From contig NZ_RHPJ01000003.1 in NCBI RefSeq assembly GCF_004786095.1, positions 434,001-498,000 of the forward strand: a stretch of 64,000 bases of DNA, given 5' to 3'. Positions within the stretch are counted from its first letter, which is position 1. Each line of letters begins with the position of its first letter. This document shows positions 17,422 through 24,309 of this stretch, one piece after another. The position numbers and the translations under genes were made by a program. The stretch is from Serinibacter arcticus. Its GTDB lineage: Bacteria; Actinomycetota; Actinomycetes; Actinomycetales; Beutenbergiaceae. The notes beneath the pieces were generated by a model, which saw only the letters and a program-made list of their open reading frames with translations, ran no database searches and was not told the DNA's origin.

Positions 17422-17799
17422 ATGAGCGCACCAGAGAACGGTGACCCGACCGCCCCGACCGGCGGTAGGAGCGATGCGGCGTTCTTCGACCTGCTAGTCA
17501 GGTTGTCTCTTGAGTACGACGCCGACGAAGGCACAATCGGGAGACTTAAGTACGGCACGTTCGACCCGGACGGGGCGCGGCGCCTGCTGTCGCTACTAGC
17601 GCAGGTGCCCACCGAGGGGCCCGTGAACCGTGAGCTCATACAGCTGCTCTGGATGATGCCTCCCATGGTCGGGTGGCAGGCGCAGCGACGCGAGGACGCC
17701 GGTGACGAGACGGCAAGAGACCTGCGGATGTTCGCGGACAGCATCGTCGACGAGGGATTGAGGATCTTCGGACCACCCCCTGTCATCAGCCACGACTAG
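17422..17799 (+). CDS. Hypothetical protein
   Basis: A 125-residue helical soluble protein (FFDLLVRLSLEYDADEGTIGRLKYGTFDPDGARRLLSLLAQVP). The ATG at 17422 is chosen because the open frame upstream passes through palindrome S6. No family recognised. Palindrome S7 begins 19 bp after the stop. Confidence 0.65.
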   Translation: MSAPENGDPTAPTGGRSDAAFFDLLVRLSLEYDADEGTIGRLKYGTFDPDGARRLLSLLAQVPTEGPVNRELIQLLWMMPPMVGWQAQRREDAGDETARDLRMFADSIVDEGLRIFGPPPVISHD

Positions 17800-17817
17800 C
17801 GTTCGCTGGTCCAGGCG

Positions 17818-17842
17818 TCCGGGAACGATCGTTCTGGGCACC
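17818..17842. repeat. Island palindrome S7
   Basis: Left arm GTCCGGGAACGA, right arm TCGTTCTGGGCAC. Convergent junction between genes ending at 17799 and 17881. Confidence 0.85.
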
Positions 17843-17880
17843 GGTCACGGGCCTGGCCGCGGCGGCGTCGCCTGGCCGAA

Positions 17881-18417
17881 CTACTCCACGACGCGGTCCG
17901 CGGCCGGCCACTCCCGGTCGTTCCAAGTCGCAGACGTCGCGCCGAGCGGGCCGAACTCGATTGCTGGGTCGTCGCTCTGCACCAGGCACATCCATCGGCC
18001 CCCGAACAACGACGCCACCCTGGACTGAGACGCTACGAGGTCCAGAAGGAGCTGCGCGCTGCGTGGGCTGGAACGAGCGAGGGCGTCATACCGGGTCAGG
18101 ATGAGGACTAGTCCTGCCGCTCCGGGCGACCAGCCGTACCGGCGTTCGGCGACATCGCTGAGGCAGTCGTTCAGCGCGTCGAAGTTCCGGCCGTAGTACG
18201 CGGGAAAGTCCAGCGCCGTCGCTACAGACTGGTGCAGATCAGCGTCGGACGCCCACGCTGATGCATCCAGGGTGACGATCTGATAGCCATCGGCCGCCAG
18301 GTCCTCGATCGTGCTGGTGAGAACCTCAGTGCGCCAGAACAAGGTGACGGGGCCGTTCATCAGTAGGCGGAACGCTAAGTCCTGGTAGATGTCGTCGTTC
18401 GGGTCAAAGGCTCCCAT
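17881..18417 (-). CDS. Barstar-family protein (ribonuclease inhibitor-like)
   Basis: A 178-residue protein. The central segment DGYQIVTLDASAWASDADLHQSVATALDFPAYYGRNFDALNDCLSD carries the barstar signature (F-P-x-Y-Y-G-x-N-[FW]-D-A-L-x-D-x-L) that contacts barnase-type RNases. It is longer than classical barstar (about 90 residues), with N- and C-terminal additions as in many genomic barstar-like immunity proteins. No barnase or other toxin is encoded nearby, so it is an orphan inhibitor protecting against imported or phage-borne nucleases, or a toxin encoded elsewhere. Function as inhibitor is inferred from the family. Confidence 0.85.
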   Translation of the reverse strand: MGAFDPNDDIYQDLAFRLLMNGPVTLFWRTEVLTSTIEDLAADGYQIVTLDASAWASDADLHQSVATALDFPAYYGRNFDALNDCLSDVAERRYGWSPGAAGLVLILTRYDALARSSPRSAQLLLDLVASQSRVASLFGGRWMCLVQSDDPAIEFGPLGATSATWNDREWPAADRVVE

Positions 18418-18539
18418 GCTTGCGCATACTAGGCCGCCATCGCGTTCGCCTTCACCACCGCCGCCTGAGCGACGACCGTTGCCGTCAGCTCACCCGGGCA
18501 CGCTGCCAACGCGTCGGCTCGCCCGGTGCATGCGACAGC

Positions 18540-18564
18540 CTCCGTCAACGATCGTTTCCGGACG
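18540..18564. repeat. Island palindrome S8
   Basis: Left arm CTCCGTCAACGA, right arm TCGTTTCCGGACG, followed by a small hairpin (GGCCGG/CCGGCC, 18564-18580). It lies between the start of the barstar gene and a decayed segment. Confidence 0.85.
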
Positions 18565-18571
18565 GCCGGAC

Positions 18572-18790
18572 TCACCGGCCCACGACCTCACCACCGCAAC
18601 CCGCACCGACCCAGAAGTACAACCGTCGGCACCGCCGCCGCCGCTCGCTGTCTACACGCGCAGGCCCCGGCCGAAACTCCGCCGACACGCCGAGGACCGA
18701 AACCCTGGCCGGAACCAAACCGCCTCATACACGGGGCGCGTACTGACCACCGTTTCGGGCACCCGCCACTCCGCACGGCCTACGCACCGC
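18572..18790 (+). pseudogene. Possible remnant of a gene related to 19128-19511
   Basis: No intact gene lies between palindromes S8 and S9. On the plus strand 18587-18658 encodes LTTATRTDPEVQ...PLAVYT, resembling LVTCTGTDPDVAPPFAVYT of the lipoprotein-like gene at 19128, with matching DNA around it. There is no start codon or signal peptide and the downstream part shows no similarity. It is best read as a decayed cassette, but the match is short. Confidence 0.35.
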
Positions 18791-18797
18791 CAGCACT

Positions 18798-18822
18798 GGC
18801 CGAAAACGATCGTTTGCGGTCA
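18798..18822. repeat. Island palindrome S9
   Basis: Perfect 16-bp core (CGAAAACGATCGTTTGCG apart from one pair) within arms GGCCG and CGGTCA. It lies 21 bp beyond the 3' end of the gene at 18844-19077. Confidence 0.85.
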
Positions 18823-18843
18823 GGTGGCCCAAGCGCTCTCCGA

Positions 18844-19077
18844 TCACGGGTCCTGTCGTCCGCTCGGTCGTGAAGCAGGAGTCCCGCCATCCCGGGGTTT
18901 GGCTCGCAGGCTCGTCAGCCCCACATAGAAGCTGAACGGCATCAAGACCAGCAGTGCAAGGTAGGACGATGGGTTGTCAGTGTTGATGATCAGGTTTACA
19001 ACGCCAAGCAGGAACATCGGCACGGCCACGGCGACACAGAACCAGGCGAGAGGTCGAGGTAACTGTCCTAGCTTCAC
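18844..19077 (-). CDS. Small two-pass membrane protein, 77 aa
   Basis: Two membrane segments (LAWFCVAVAVPMFLLGVVNLII and LALLVLMPFSFYVGLTSL) with a short loop NTDNPSSY and a charged C-terminal tail. Unknown function. It is divergent from the lipoprotein-like gene at 19128 with 50 bp between starts. Confidence 0.65.
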   Translation of the reverse strand: MKLGQLPRPLAWFCVAVAVPMFLLGVVNLIINTDNPSSYLALLVLMPFSFYVGLTSLRAKPRDGGTPASRPSGRQDP

Positions 19078-19127
19078 GTCTGCAGCCTAGGGGGCATGCC
19101 CCACGAACTCCTCGCTACTCTGCGGAG

Positions 19128-19511
19128 ATGGCTGACTCGACGCGGCACCCAGCGTGGTGGGCGATCGCCCTTACGGCGCTGCCTCTCGTGACATGCACCG
19201 GCACTGACCCGGACGTCGCCCCGCCGTTCGCCGTCTACACGCCCTCCCCCGACTCGGACGTACCCCAGGCCGAGATCAATGGAGCCCTTACCCTGACTGA
19301 TGGATGCCTCACCGTGTCCGGCTACCCGCTATCCCTCCCCGACGACGCAGTCTGGGACCCCGAAGCTCGCTCCCTGTTGGTCGACGGCAACGTCTACGCA
19401 ACAGGCAACATCGTCACTTGGGGCGGCGCCTACAGCAGCACTGACCGCGCCGGCGACCTTCCCCCTGGCTGCCCATCAGGCGAGCTGGCCCAGGCGTACA
19501 CCTTCAACTGA
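19128..19511 (+). CDS. Hypothetical lipoprotein
   Basis: A 127-residue protein with a short N-terminal hydrophobic segment ending LPLVTC (probable lipobox, Cys near residue 23), then a Pro-rich linker (DPDVAPPFAVYTPSPDSDVP) and a small beta domain with two Cys (DGCLTVSGYPL, PPGCPSG). Unknown function. Palindrome S10 begins 40 bp after its stop. Confidence 0.65.
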   Translation: MADSTRHPAWWAIALTALPLVTCTGTDPDVAPPFAVYTPSPDSDVPQAEINGALTLTDGCLTVSGYPLSLPDDAVWDPEARSLLVDGNVYATGNIVTWGGAYSSTDRAGDLPPGCPSGELAQAYTFN

Positions 19512-19550
19512 GCAGACGTGCCCGCACAACCGAACCCACTCGCCGAGCCT

Positions 19551-19576
19551 GTCTCACAAACGACCGTTTGCGGACG
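19551..19576. repeat. Island palindrome S10
   Basis: Core CAAACGACCGTTTG with right arm CGGACG and a diverged left arm GTCTCA. Outer CCTG/CAGG pairing extends the stem. Confidence 0.85.
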
Positions 19577-19720
19577 CAGGGGGCGGCGTTCGGGAGCGCT
19601 GTACGACCAGCTCGGCGTGCAGCTCCGCCTCCGAGGCGTGCTCTGACCCGCACTCGTCCACGTCGTCCCCTCGTGAGACTCACCTGGCCGTGCCGTCCGC
19701 CCGACCGCCATGATGACGGG

Positions 19721-20458
19721 GTGACCTTGAGCCCCTTCCCGCCGGACCTGACCGGACCGTGGATCATGCGCCAGACGTGGGCCGACCTGACCTTCGTGCA
19801 CTGGGCGGTCGACCCCGAGCGGGTCGCCCCGATGATGCCGGCCGGTACGCGCCCTGACGTCCGGGACGGGGTGACGTACGTGGGACTCATCCCGTTCGTG
19901 ATGCAGCGGGCGGGATTCGGTCGCGGCCCGGCTGTCCCGTGGCTCGGCGACTTCCTCGAGACGAACGTCAGGCTCTACTCCGTCGACGACGAGGGGCGGC
20001 ACGGCGTGGTGTTCCGGTCGCTCGAGGCGAATCGGCTCGCGGTCAGCCTCGGGGCGCGTCTCGCGTTCGCGACGCCCTACACCTGGGCGCGGATGTCGTT
20101 GCACCGCGAGGGGGACGTCCTGGACTACCGCACCCGCCGCCGGTGGCCGTCGCCCCGCGGGGCCGGCGGACGGATCACCGTCCGCCGAGGGCCGGTGATC
20201 GCCGAGCCGGACGATCTCTCGGTGTTCATCAGTGCGCGGTTCGGGCTGCACACCCGACACCTCGGGCGCACGTGGTGGGTGCCGAACACCCACGCGCCGT
20301 GGGGCCTGCGACAGGGCGAGCTCCTCGGCCTCGACGACGACCTCGTGGCCGCGGCCGGTCTGCCGGGACTTGCGCACGAGGCCCCGGCGTCGGTGCTGGT
20401 GGCTGATCCCGTGCACACGAAATTCGGCCTCCCCCGGCTCGTCGCGGACCGCGGCTGA
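19721..20458 (+). CDS. DUF2071 (YqjF-like) protein
   Basis: A 245-residue protein of the DUF2071 family: the opening MRQTWADLTFVHWAVDPERVAPMMPAGTRPD and the later YVGLIPFVMQRAGF, FLETNVRLYS and RTWWVPNTHAPWGLRQGELLGLDDDL segments are typical. The family is related to acetoacetate decarboxylase-like beta-barrels; function in bacteria is not established. GTG at 19721 is chosen at the conserved N-terminus. It is convergent with a GNAT gene and both lie between palindromes S10 and S11. Confidence 0.85.
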   Translation: MTLSPFPPDLTGPWIMRQTWADLTFVHWAVDPERVAPMMPAGTRPDVRDGVTYVGLIPFVMQRAGFGRGPAVPWLGDFLETNVRLYSVDDEGRHGVVFRSLEANRLAVSLGARLAFATPYTWARMSLHREGDVLDYRTRRRWPSPRGAGGRITVRRGPVIAEPDDLSVFISARFGLHTRHLGRTWWVPNTHAPWGLRQGELLGLDDDLVAAAGLPGLAHEAPASVLVADPVHTKFGLPRLVADRG

Positions 20459-20523
20459 ACCACATTCACGCGCTGGTGCCCGTCATGGCTCTCCACCTCA
20501 CGGCGGCGGTCGTGCGGGGGCGA

Positions 20524-21453
20524 TCAGAGTGCGACGGTGGCCGGCCGTCGCATACGTGTACCGCGGAGCATCGGAGTGAAGCCGGCCTTCACGTAGGCCT
20601 CCCAGGGTGCGCGGTAGTAGGGCAGTGGGGCCGTGTTGATGAAGACCTCGCGGGCGCCGTGGCCCGCCGCCCGTCGGCACACCTCCAGCGCCAGCACCTG
20701 TGCCAGGCCGCGGCGACGGTGCTCGGGGACGATACCCAGCGGTTCCATCTCCACCCATCCGCTGGATGGGTCGAGCCAGGCGGTGCAGGAGCCGGCCAGC
20801 GACCCGTCGGGTGCCTCGATCACCAGATCGAGGTCGCGGCGGTAGAGCGGAGAACTCTGCATCCTGCGGAACTTCTCGGCATCCATCCTGCTCTCCGCGT
20901 CTGGAGAGATGCTGTCCCCGGTGTCGTCGGTGAAGGGAAGGTCGGACGGCTTCCACGCCGTCCGGTGGACCTTCACGCGACAGGCCTCTTCACCCTCGTC
21001 CAACGGTCGGATGCGGTACCCGGTGGGCGGCCGGTTCCCGGTGTCTCCGGCGGGGTGGCTCAGCCCTGCGAGGGGCACGTCCTCGTCGACGAAGCCCTGG
21101 TCCGCCAGGATGTCGCGGAGTCTCTGCTGCTCGCGGTGGACGGCCACGCTGACGGTGGATGTGCCGGCCGTGTCGAGCAGCCAGTCGGCGAGCAGCTCGG
21201 TGGTGGCTTCGTCGCGGGACGCGCACTCGACGCGTGAGTCCTCCGCGGAGAAGGCCGCCCAGCCGGCGACCTCACCCGCCTGCCATGCCACGGCGAGCTC
21301 GCCGGGGAGCTGTCCGGTGGCCTCTTCCCAGGCGAACCCTCCGGGGTGGGTCGAGGAGGGGAACCATGCGGAGAGGGATCGTTGGATCTGGCTGGCAACT
21401 TCTTCGATGCTCCCGCCGTACTCGGTCAGCCCACGTGCTTCTCTGCTCACCAC
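20524..21453 (-). CDS. GNAT-family N-acetyltransferase
   Basis: A 309-residue protein. The C-terminal half (about 145-300) is a GNAT domain: substrate strands GYRIRPLDEGEEA, the acetyl-CoA loop VEMEPLGIVPEHRRRGLAQVLALEVCRRA (R-x-x-G-L/G type) and FINTAPLPYYRAPWEAYVKAGF. The N-terminal half looks like a degenerate second GNAT domain (VAGWAAFSAEDSRVECASRD), giving a tandem arrangement seen in some actinobacterial acetyltransferases. The start may be either of two adjacent GTG codons. Substrate unknown. Confidence 0.8.
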   Translation of the reverse strand: MVSREARGLTEYGGSIEEVASQIQRSLSAWFPSSTHPGGFAWEEATGQLPGELAVAWQAGEVAGWAAFSAEDSRVECASRDEATTELLADWLLDTAGTSTVSVAVHREQQRLRDILADQGFVDEDVPLAGLSHPAGDTGNRPPTGYRIRPLDEGEEACRVKVHRTAWKPSDLPFTDDTGDSISPDAESRMDAEKFRRMQSSPLYRRDLDLVIEAPDGSLAGSCTAWLDPSSGWVEMEPLGIVPEHRRRGLAQVLALEVCRRAAGHGAREVFINTAPLPYYRAPWEAYVKAGFTPMLRGTRMRRPATVAL

Positions 21454-21518
21454 ATCAACCTAGGTGACCTTGTCCAGAGGTTTCGTCGGCCGAGGTCCCC
21501 GATGCATCTCCGCGGGCA

Positions 21519-21543
21519 GACCGAGAACGTTCGTCTTCGGACG
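21519..21543. repeat. Island palindrome S11
   Basis: Left arm GACCGAGAACG, right arm CGTCTTCGGACG. Divergent junction between starts at 21453 (minus) and 21640 (plus). Confidence 0.8.
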
Positions 21544-21639
21544 GTCACAGCTGGCGTGCTGGACGTTTTCGGCTGACGCAGATCGAGGGCTTCGAACCTT
21601 GCCCAGACCTCAACCGTTCCGTGGTGGTAGAAGAGATGG

Positions 21640-22014
21640 ATGACGAGTCCGACCTGGTCGCTGCGGGCAGCGGCAGAGCTCCAGCGGGGGATCGAGCTCG
21701 ACCGCGTTCACGGTGTCCCCTCCTGGGTCACGGTTGAGCGAATCACGACGACCTCGGACACCTCACTGGAGGTCGTCTACCGTGTCCGTGGCGAGACGAA
21801 CTCACGCGGCCTGCGTATGGATGAACTCTCGGCTGAGCATGGTCCGGACCTCTTCCGTGACCGGACGCCCGAGGAAGTCGGCTTCTACCTCGCACACACA
21901 GGGGTCCTCGAACCCAGCGACCTCTCTTCGTTCCTTCCGGTGGACGCCGACGGAATCGCCTGGATGACCCCGGCGATGTGGATGAAGGACGTCGCTTGGG
22001 AAGACCGGCCCTGA
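21640..22014 (+). CDS. Hypothetical protein
   Basis: A 124-residue soluble protein (MTSPTWSLRAAAELQRGIELDRVHGVP...WVTVERITTTSDTSLEVVYRVRGETNSRGLRM) with alternating strands and helices and an acidic C-terminus. ATG is preceded by AAGAGATGG. No domain recognised; single gene between palindromes S11 and S12. Confidence 0.65.
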   Translation: MTSPTWSLRAAAELQRGIELDRVHGVPSWVTVERITTTSDTSLEVVYRVRGETNSRGLRMDELSAEHGPDLFRDRTPEEVGFYLAHTGVLEPSDLSSFLPVDADGIAWMTPAMWMKDVAWEDRP

Positions 22015-22094
22015 AGGCGACCCCCGCGCCCTCATGCTCACGACGTCCGTCCGCGAGCGACGCGCGCAGTGGCTACGGCCGCGCCGACCGTGTC

Positions 22095-22119
22095 GTCCGG
22101 GAGCGGTCGTCTCGGAGTA
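22095..22119. repeat. Island palindrome S12
   Basis: Left arm GTCCGGGAGCGG, right arm TCGTCTCGGAGTA; more diverged than most copies. It lies between two plus-strand genes. Confidence 0.7.
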
Positions 22120-22177
22120 CCCGTGACCGCCCGCTCAACACCGGTGGGCGATCGTCGACGGGCGAGATACTGGCTGC

Positions 22178-22615
22178 ATGACAGCCACCCTGCAGGTCCG
22201 GGCTGTGTCCGGAGTCGTAGCGCTTGACTCCGCGCGGCGCGTGCTCATGGTTCGGCGTAGCGACGACAGCACCTGGGGTCTGCCCGGAGGCGGCGTAGAG
22301 CCGGGTGAGACGTGGCAGGCGGCGGCGGTAAGAGAGTGCGAGGAGGAGACCGGATGGCGGGTGAGCATCGATGGGCTTCTCGGCGTCTACAGCGACCCGG
22401 GCATGCAGGTCCACCGCTATCCAGGTGGGCGGTGGCGGCACTTCTTCGGCGTCGTCTTTCGAGCCCGCGTACTCGAGCGTCGTGGCGAAGGCGACGGGGA
22501 GGCGCGCGAGGTGGCGTTCTTCGCGCTGGACGAGCTCCCGTCACCGCTGTTCGGACCAGACGCGCCCGTGCTCAGGGATGCGGCGGCCGGTGGCGCCGGA
22601 CCGTTCGTGGGGTGA
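22178..22615 (+). CDS. NUDIX hydrolase
   Basis: A 145-residue single-domain Nudix protein. The Nudix box GGGVEPGETWQAAAVRECEEETGW contains the G-x5-E-x7-R-E-x2-E-E-x-G-x signature with all metal-binding Glu. Such enzymes hydrolyse nucleoside diphosphates linked to another moiety; the substrate is not readable. Palindrome S13 begins 9 bp after the stop codon. Confidence 0.88.
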   Translation: MTATLQVRAVSGVVALDSARRVLMVRRSDDSTWGLPGGGVEPGETWQAAAVRECEEETGWRVSIDGLLGVYSDPGMQVHRYPGGRWRHFFGVVFRARVLERRGEGDGEAREVAFFALDELPSPLFGPDAPVLRDAAAGGAGPFVG

Positions 22616-22623
22616 ACGCAGAC

Positions 22624-22648
22624 GTCCGGAAACGACTGCTTCTCGACG
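22624..22648. repeat. Island palindrome S13
   Basis: Left arm GTCCGGAAACGA is perfect; the right arm is diverged (CTTCTCGACG). It separates the NUDIX gene from a broken nucleotidyltransferase gene. Confidence 0.75.
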
Positions 22649-22687
22649 ATTGGTGACCGACGCAGAGCTGTCTTCTACGGTCGATGC

Positions 22688-23180
22688 ATGTTCACGAACC
22701 CGGAACGGTCGTCCATCCGCTCGCAGCTCGTCGAGCTAGCACGAGTGGACCCATCGGTGGTCGGGGCTGCGCTCGTCGGGTCGGGTGCACGTGACGCGGA
22801 GGATGACTGGTCGGACATCGACCTCGTGCTGCAACTGGCGCCGGAGCGGATGAGCCCGCTGTTGTGAAGGACTGGTCGGCATCGGTCTCGACGATCGGTG
22901 ACGGAACCTCGGACACCCTCGACGTCTTCGCCGGGAACGTGCGCTACCGAGTGTTCCTCTTGCGATCGTCCATGCAGATCGATCTCTCCTTCTGGCCGTT
23001 CGAGCAGTTCCGGGCCACAGGCGGCGAGCCGTTCACCCTTCTGTTCGGCACTCCCGGCGAGGCTGCCGCGCCTGGCCCTGTCGACACCGGACGGGTGATC
23101 GGCACGGGTTGGCTCTACGCGATCCACGCCCGCTCGGCGGTAGCTCGCGGTCGGCTCTGGCAGGCGGCCGGGATGTTTCC
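22688..23180 (+). pseudogene. Broken nucleotidyltransferase-domain gene (frameshift and 3' deletion)
   Basis: ATG at 22688 encodes a Pol-beta-type nucleotidyltransferase start (AALVGSGARDAEDDWSDIDLVLQLAPE, with the G-S-x(n)-D-x-D motif) and hits TGA at 22865. Homology resumes in another frame from about 22864 (DWSASVSTIGDG...YRVFLLRSSMQIDLSFWP...GTGWLYAIHARSAVARGRLWQA) and stops abruptly near 23175, where the C-terminal third expected of this family is missing. The next bases belong to a truncated acetyltransferase on the other strand, so a deletion has fused the two remnants. Confidence 0.75.
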
Positions 23181-23305
23181 ATCACACGCGGTTGATGGCT
23201 GAGGTAGCGCTGAACGTCCCACCTGGAGTACAGGTCAAGAACGAACGGCGCGTCGCTTGGGGTCCAACCTCGAAGCCTTGCTCGTTCACCGCGCAGCTCG
23301 ATCAC
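23177..23305 (-). pseudogene. 5' fragment of a GNAT acetyltransferase gene
   Basis: From GTG at 23305 the minus strand encodes MIELRGERARLRGWTPSDAPF and then VLDLYSRWDVQRYLSHQPRVM, the typical N-terminus of RimJ/RimL-type GNAT proteins. Similarity ends at about 23177, exactly where the convergent nucleotidyltransferase remnant also ends. Only about 42 residues remain. Confidence 0.7.
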
Positions 23306-23381
23306 CGTAAGAGCCTAGGTGCCGGGCAGGCTGTCCCTCGGTCCACCCGCAGCGGTGGCCGCGCAGCGGGTCAAGGTGCCC

Positions 23382-23406
23382 TGCCGAGAACGGTCGTTCA
23401 CGGACG
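23382..23406. repeat. Island palindrome S14, rightmost copy
   Basis: Left arm TGCCGAGAACGG, right arm TCGTTCACGGACG. It lies 153 bp before the alpha/beta hydrolase gene and probably marks the right boundary of the array. Confidence 0.8.
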
Positions 23407-23558
23407 CCCGCCGAAGGACGCCGGCACCGTGACGCCATTGCTTCCCCAACCCGTGTCCGAGACTCCGAGCCGGCCACCCCCCGCCCCGCCGAGTTCCGTA
23501 CGCTCCCGGTACGGCCGACCGCAGGAACACTGCCGCACCCCACCGGAGGAGTCGACGC

Positions 23559-24281
23559 ATGAAGCTGCACACGGAGCATCACGGATCCGGACCCGAGACG
23601 GTCGCCCTCGTGCACGGCCTCGGCAACGACGCAACGGTCTGGGGTGACCTCGTCGAGCTCGCCGCGGCGACCGGGCGGTACACCGTCGTCACCGTCGACC
23701 TCCGCGGTCACGGCCGCTCGGACCGGGCGAGGACCTACGCCCTCGCGGACTTCGCCGACGACCTCGTCGAGACGCTTCCCACGGAGCTGCACGGCGTCGT
23801 CTCGCACTCCCTCGGTGGCGCCGTCGTCGCCCGCGCGGTGGATCGGCTCTCGCCGGCGCGGGCGGTCTACCTGGACCCCGGGTTCAGGCTCGCGCTGCCG
23901 GACACCGGGCTCGGTGGCCTCCTCGTCCGTCGCGCCCGCTGGTCGATACCGCTGTTCGCCGCTGCGCGCGGCAGAGGTGTGCGCACCCCCGCGCTGAGCC
24001 CCGAGGCCAAGGCGCTGGAGCGCGCCTCGCAGGAACGGTGGGACCGGGGGATGGCCCTGGCCGTCCTCCAGGACGTGGCGACGCATCCGTACCGCCCCAC
24101 CCGGCAACGTGCGGAGTCGACCGTGATCCTCTCGGGCGACGCGCCCTACGTCGTGCCCGATCCGCTGCCCGAACAGCTGCTCGCCGCCGGCTGGCACGTG
24201 GTGCGGGAGGACTCGCTCGGGCACGCGATGGCCCTGGAGGATCCTCGCCTCACGTGGCGCCTCGTCGAGGCCGCACTCTGA
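23559..24281 (+). CDS. Alpha/beta-fold hydrolase
   Basis: A 240-residue alpha/beta hydrolase: oxyanion strand VALVHGLGNDATVW, nucleophile elbow VVSHSLGGAVVA (Ser near residue 85), and a catalytic His in DSLGHAMALEDP near the C-terminus, with DLRGHGRSDRA typical of the esterase/lipase/haloperoxidase group. ATG follows GGAGGAG. It is convergent with the LacI gene. Substrate unknown; probably cytoplasmic. High G+C codon use matches the core genome, so it appears to lie outside the island. Confidence 0.85.
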   Translation: MKLHTEHHGSGPETVALVHGLGNDATVWGDLVELAAATGRYTVVTVDLRGHGRSDRARTYALADFADDLVETLPTELHGVVSHSLGGAVVARAVDRLSPARAVYLDPGFRLALPDTGLGGLLVRRARWSIPLFAAARGRGVRTPALSPEAKALERASQERWDRGMALAVLQDVATHPYRPTRQRAESTVILSGDAPYVVPDPLPEQLLAAGWHVVREDSLGHAMALEDPRLTWRLVEAAL

Positions 24282-24309
24282 CGGTCGCCACCGCCTCTCC
24301 GGTCGCGAC

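Noticed and set aside
22684-22690. ATG at 22684 as start of the nucleotidyltransferase gene
   Set aside because: That frame gives no nucleotidyltransferase sequence; the overlapping ATG at 22688 reads directly into the domain.
12521-23406. Palindrome array as a CRISPR
   Set aside because: Spacing is irregular (0.2-2 kb) and intervals contain genes, not uniform spacers; no cas genes.
12521-23406. Palindromes as classical integron attC sites
   Set aside because: The sites are only about 25 bp and symmetrical, without the paired GTTRRRY/RYYYAAC boxes, genes lie in both orientations, and no integrase is present; kept only as an analogy.
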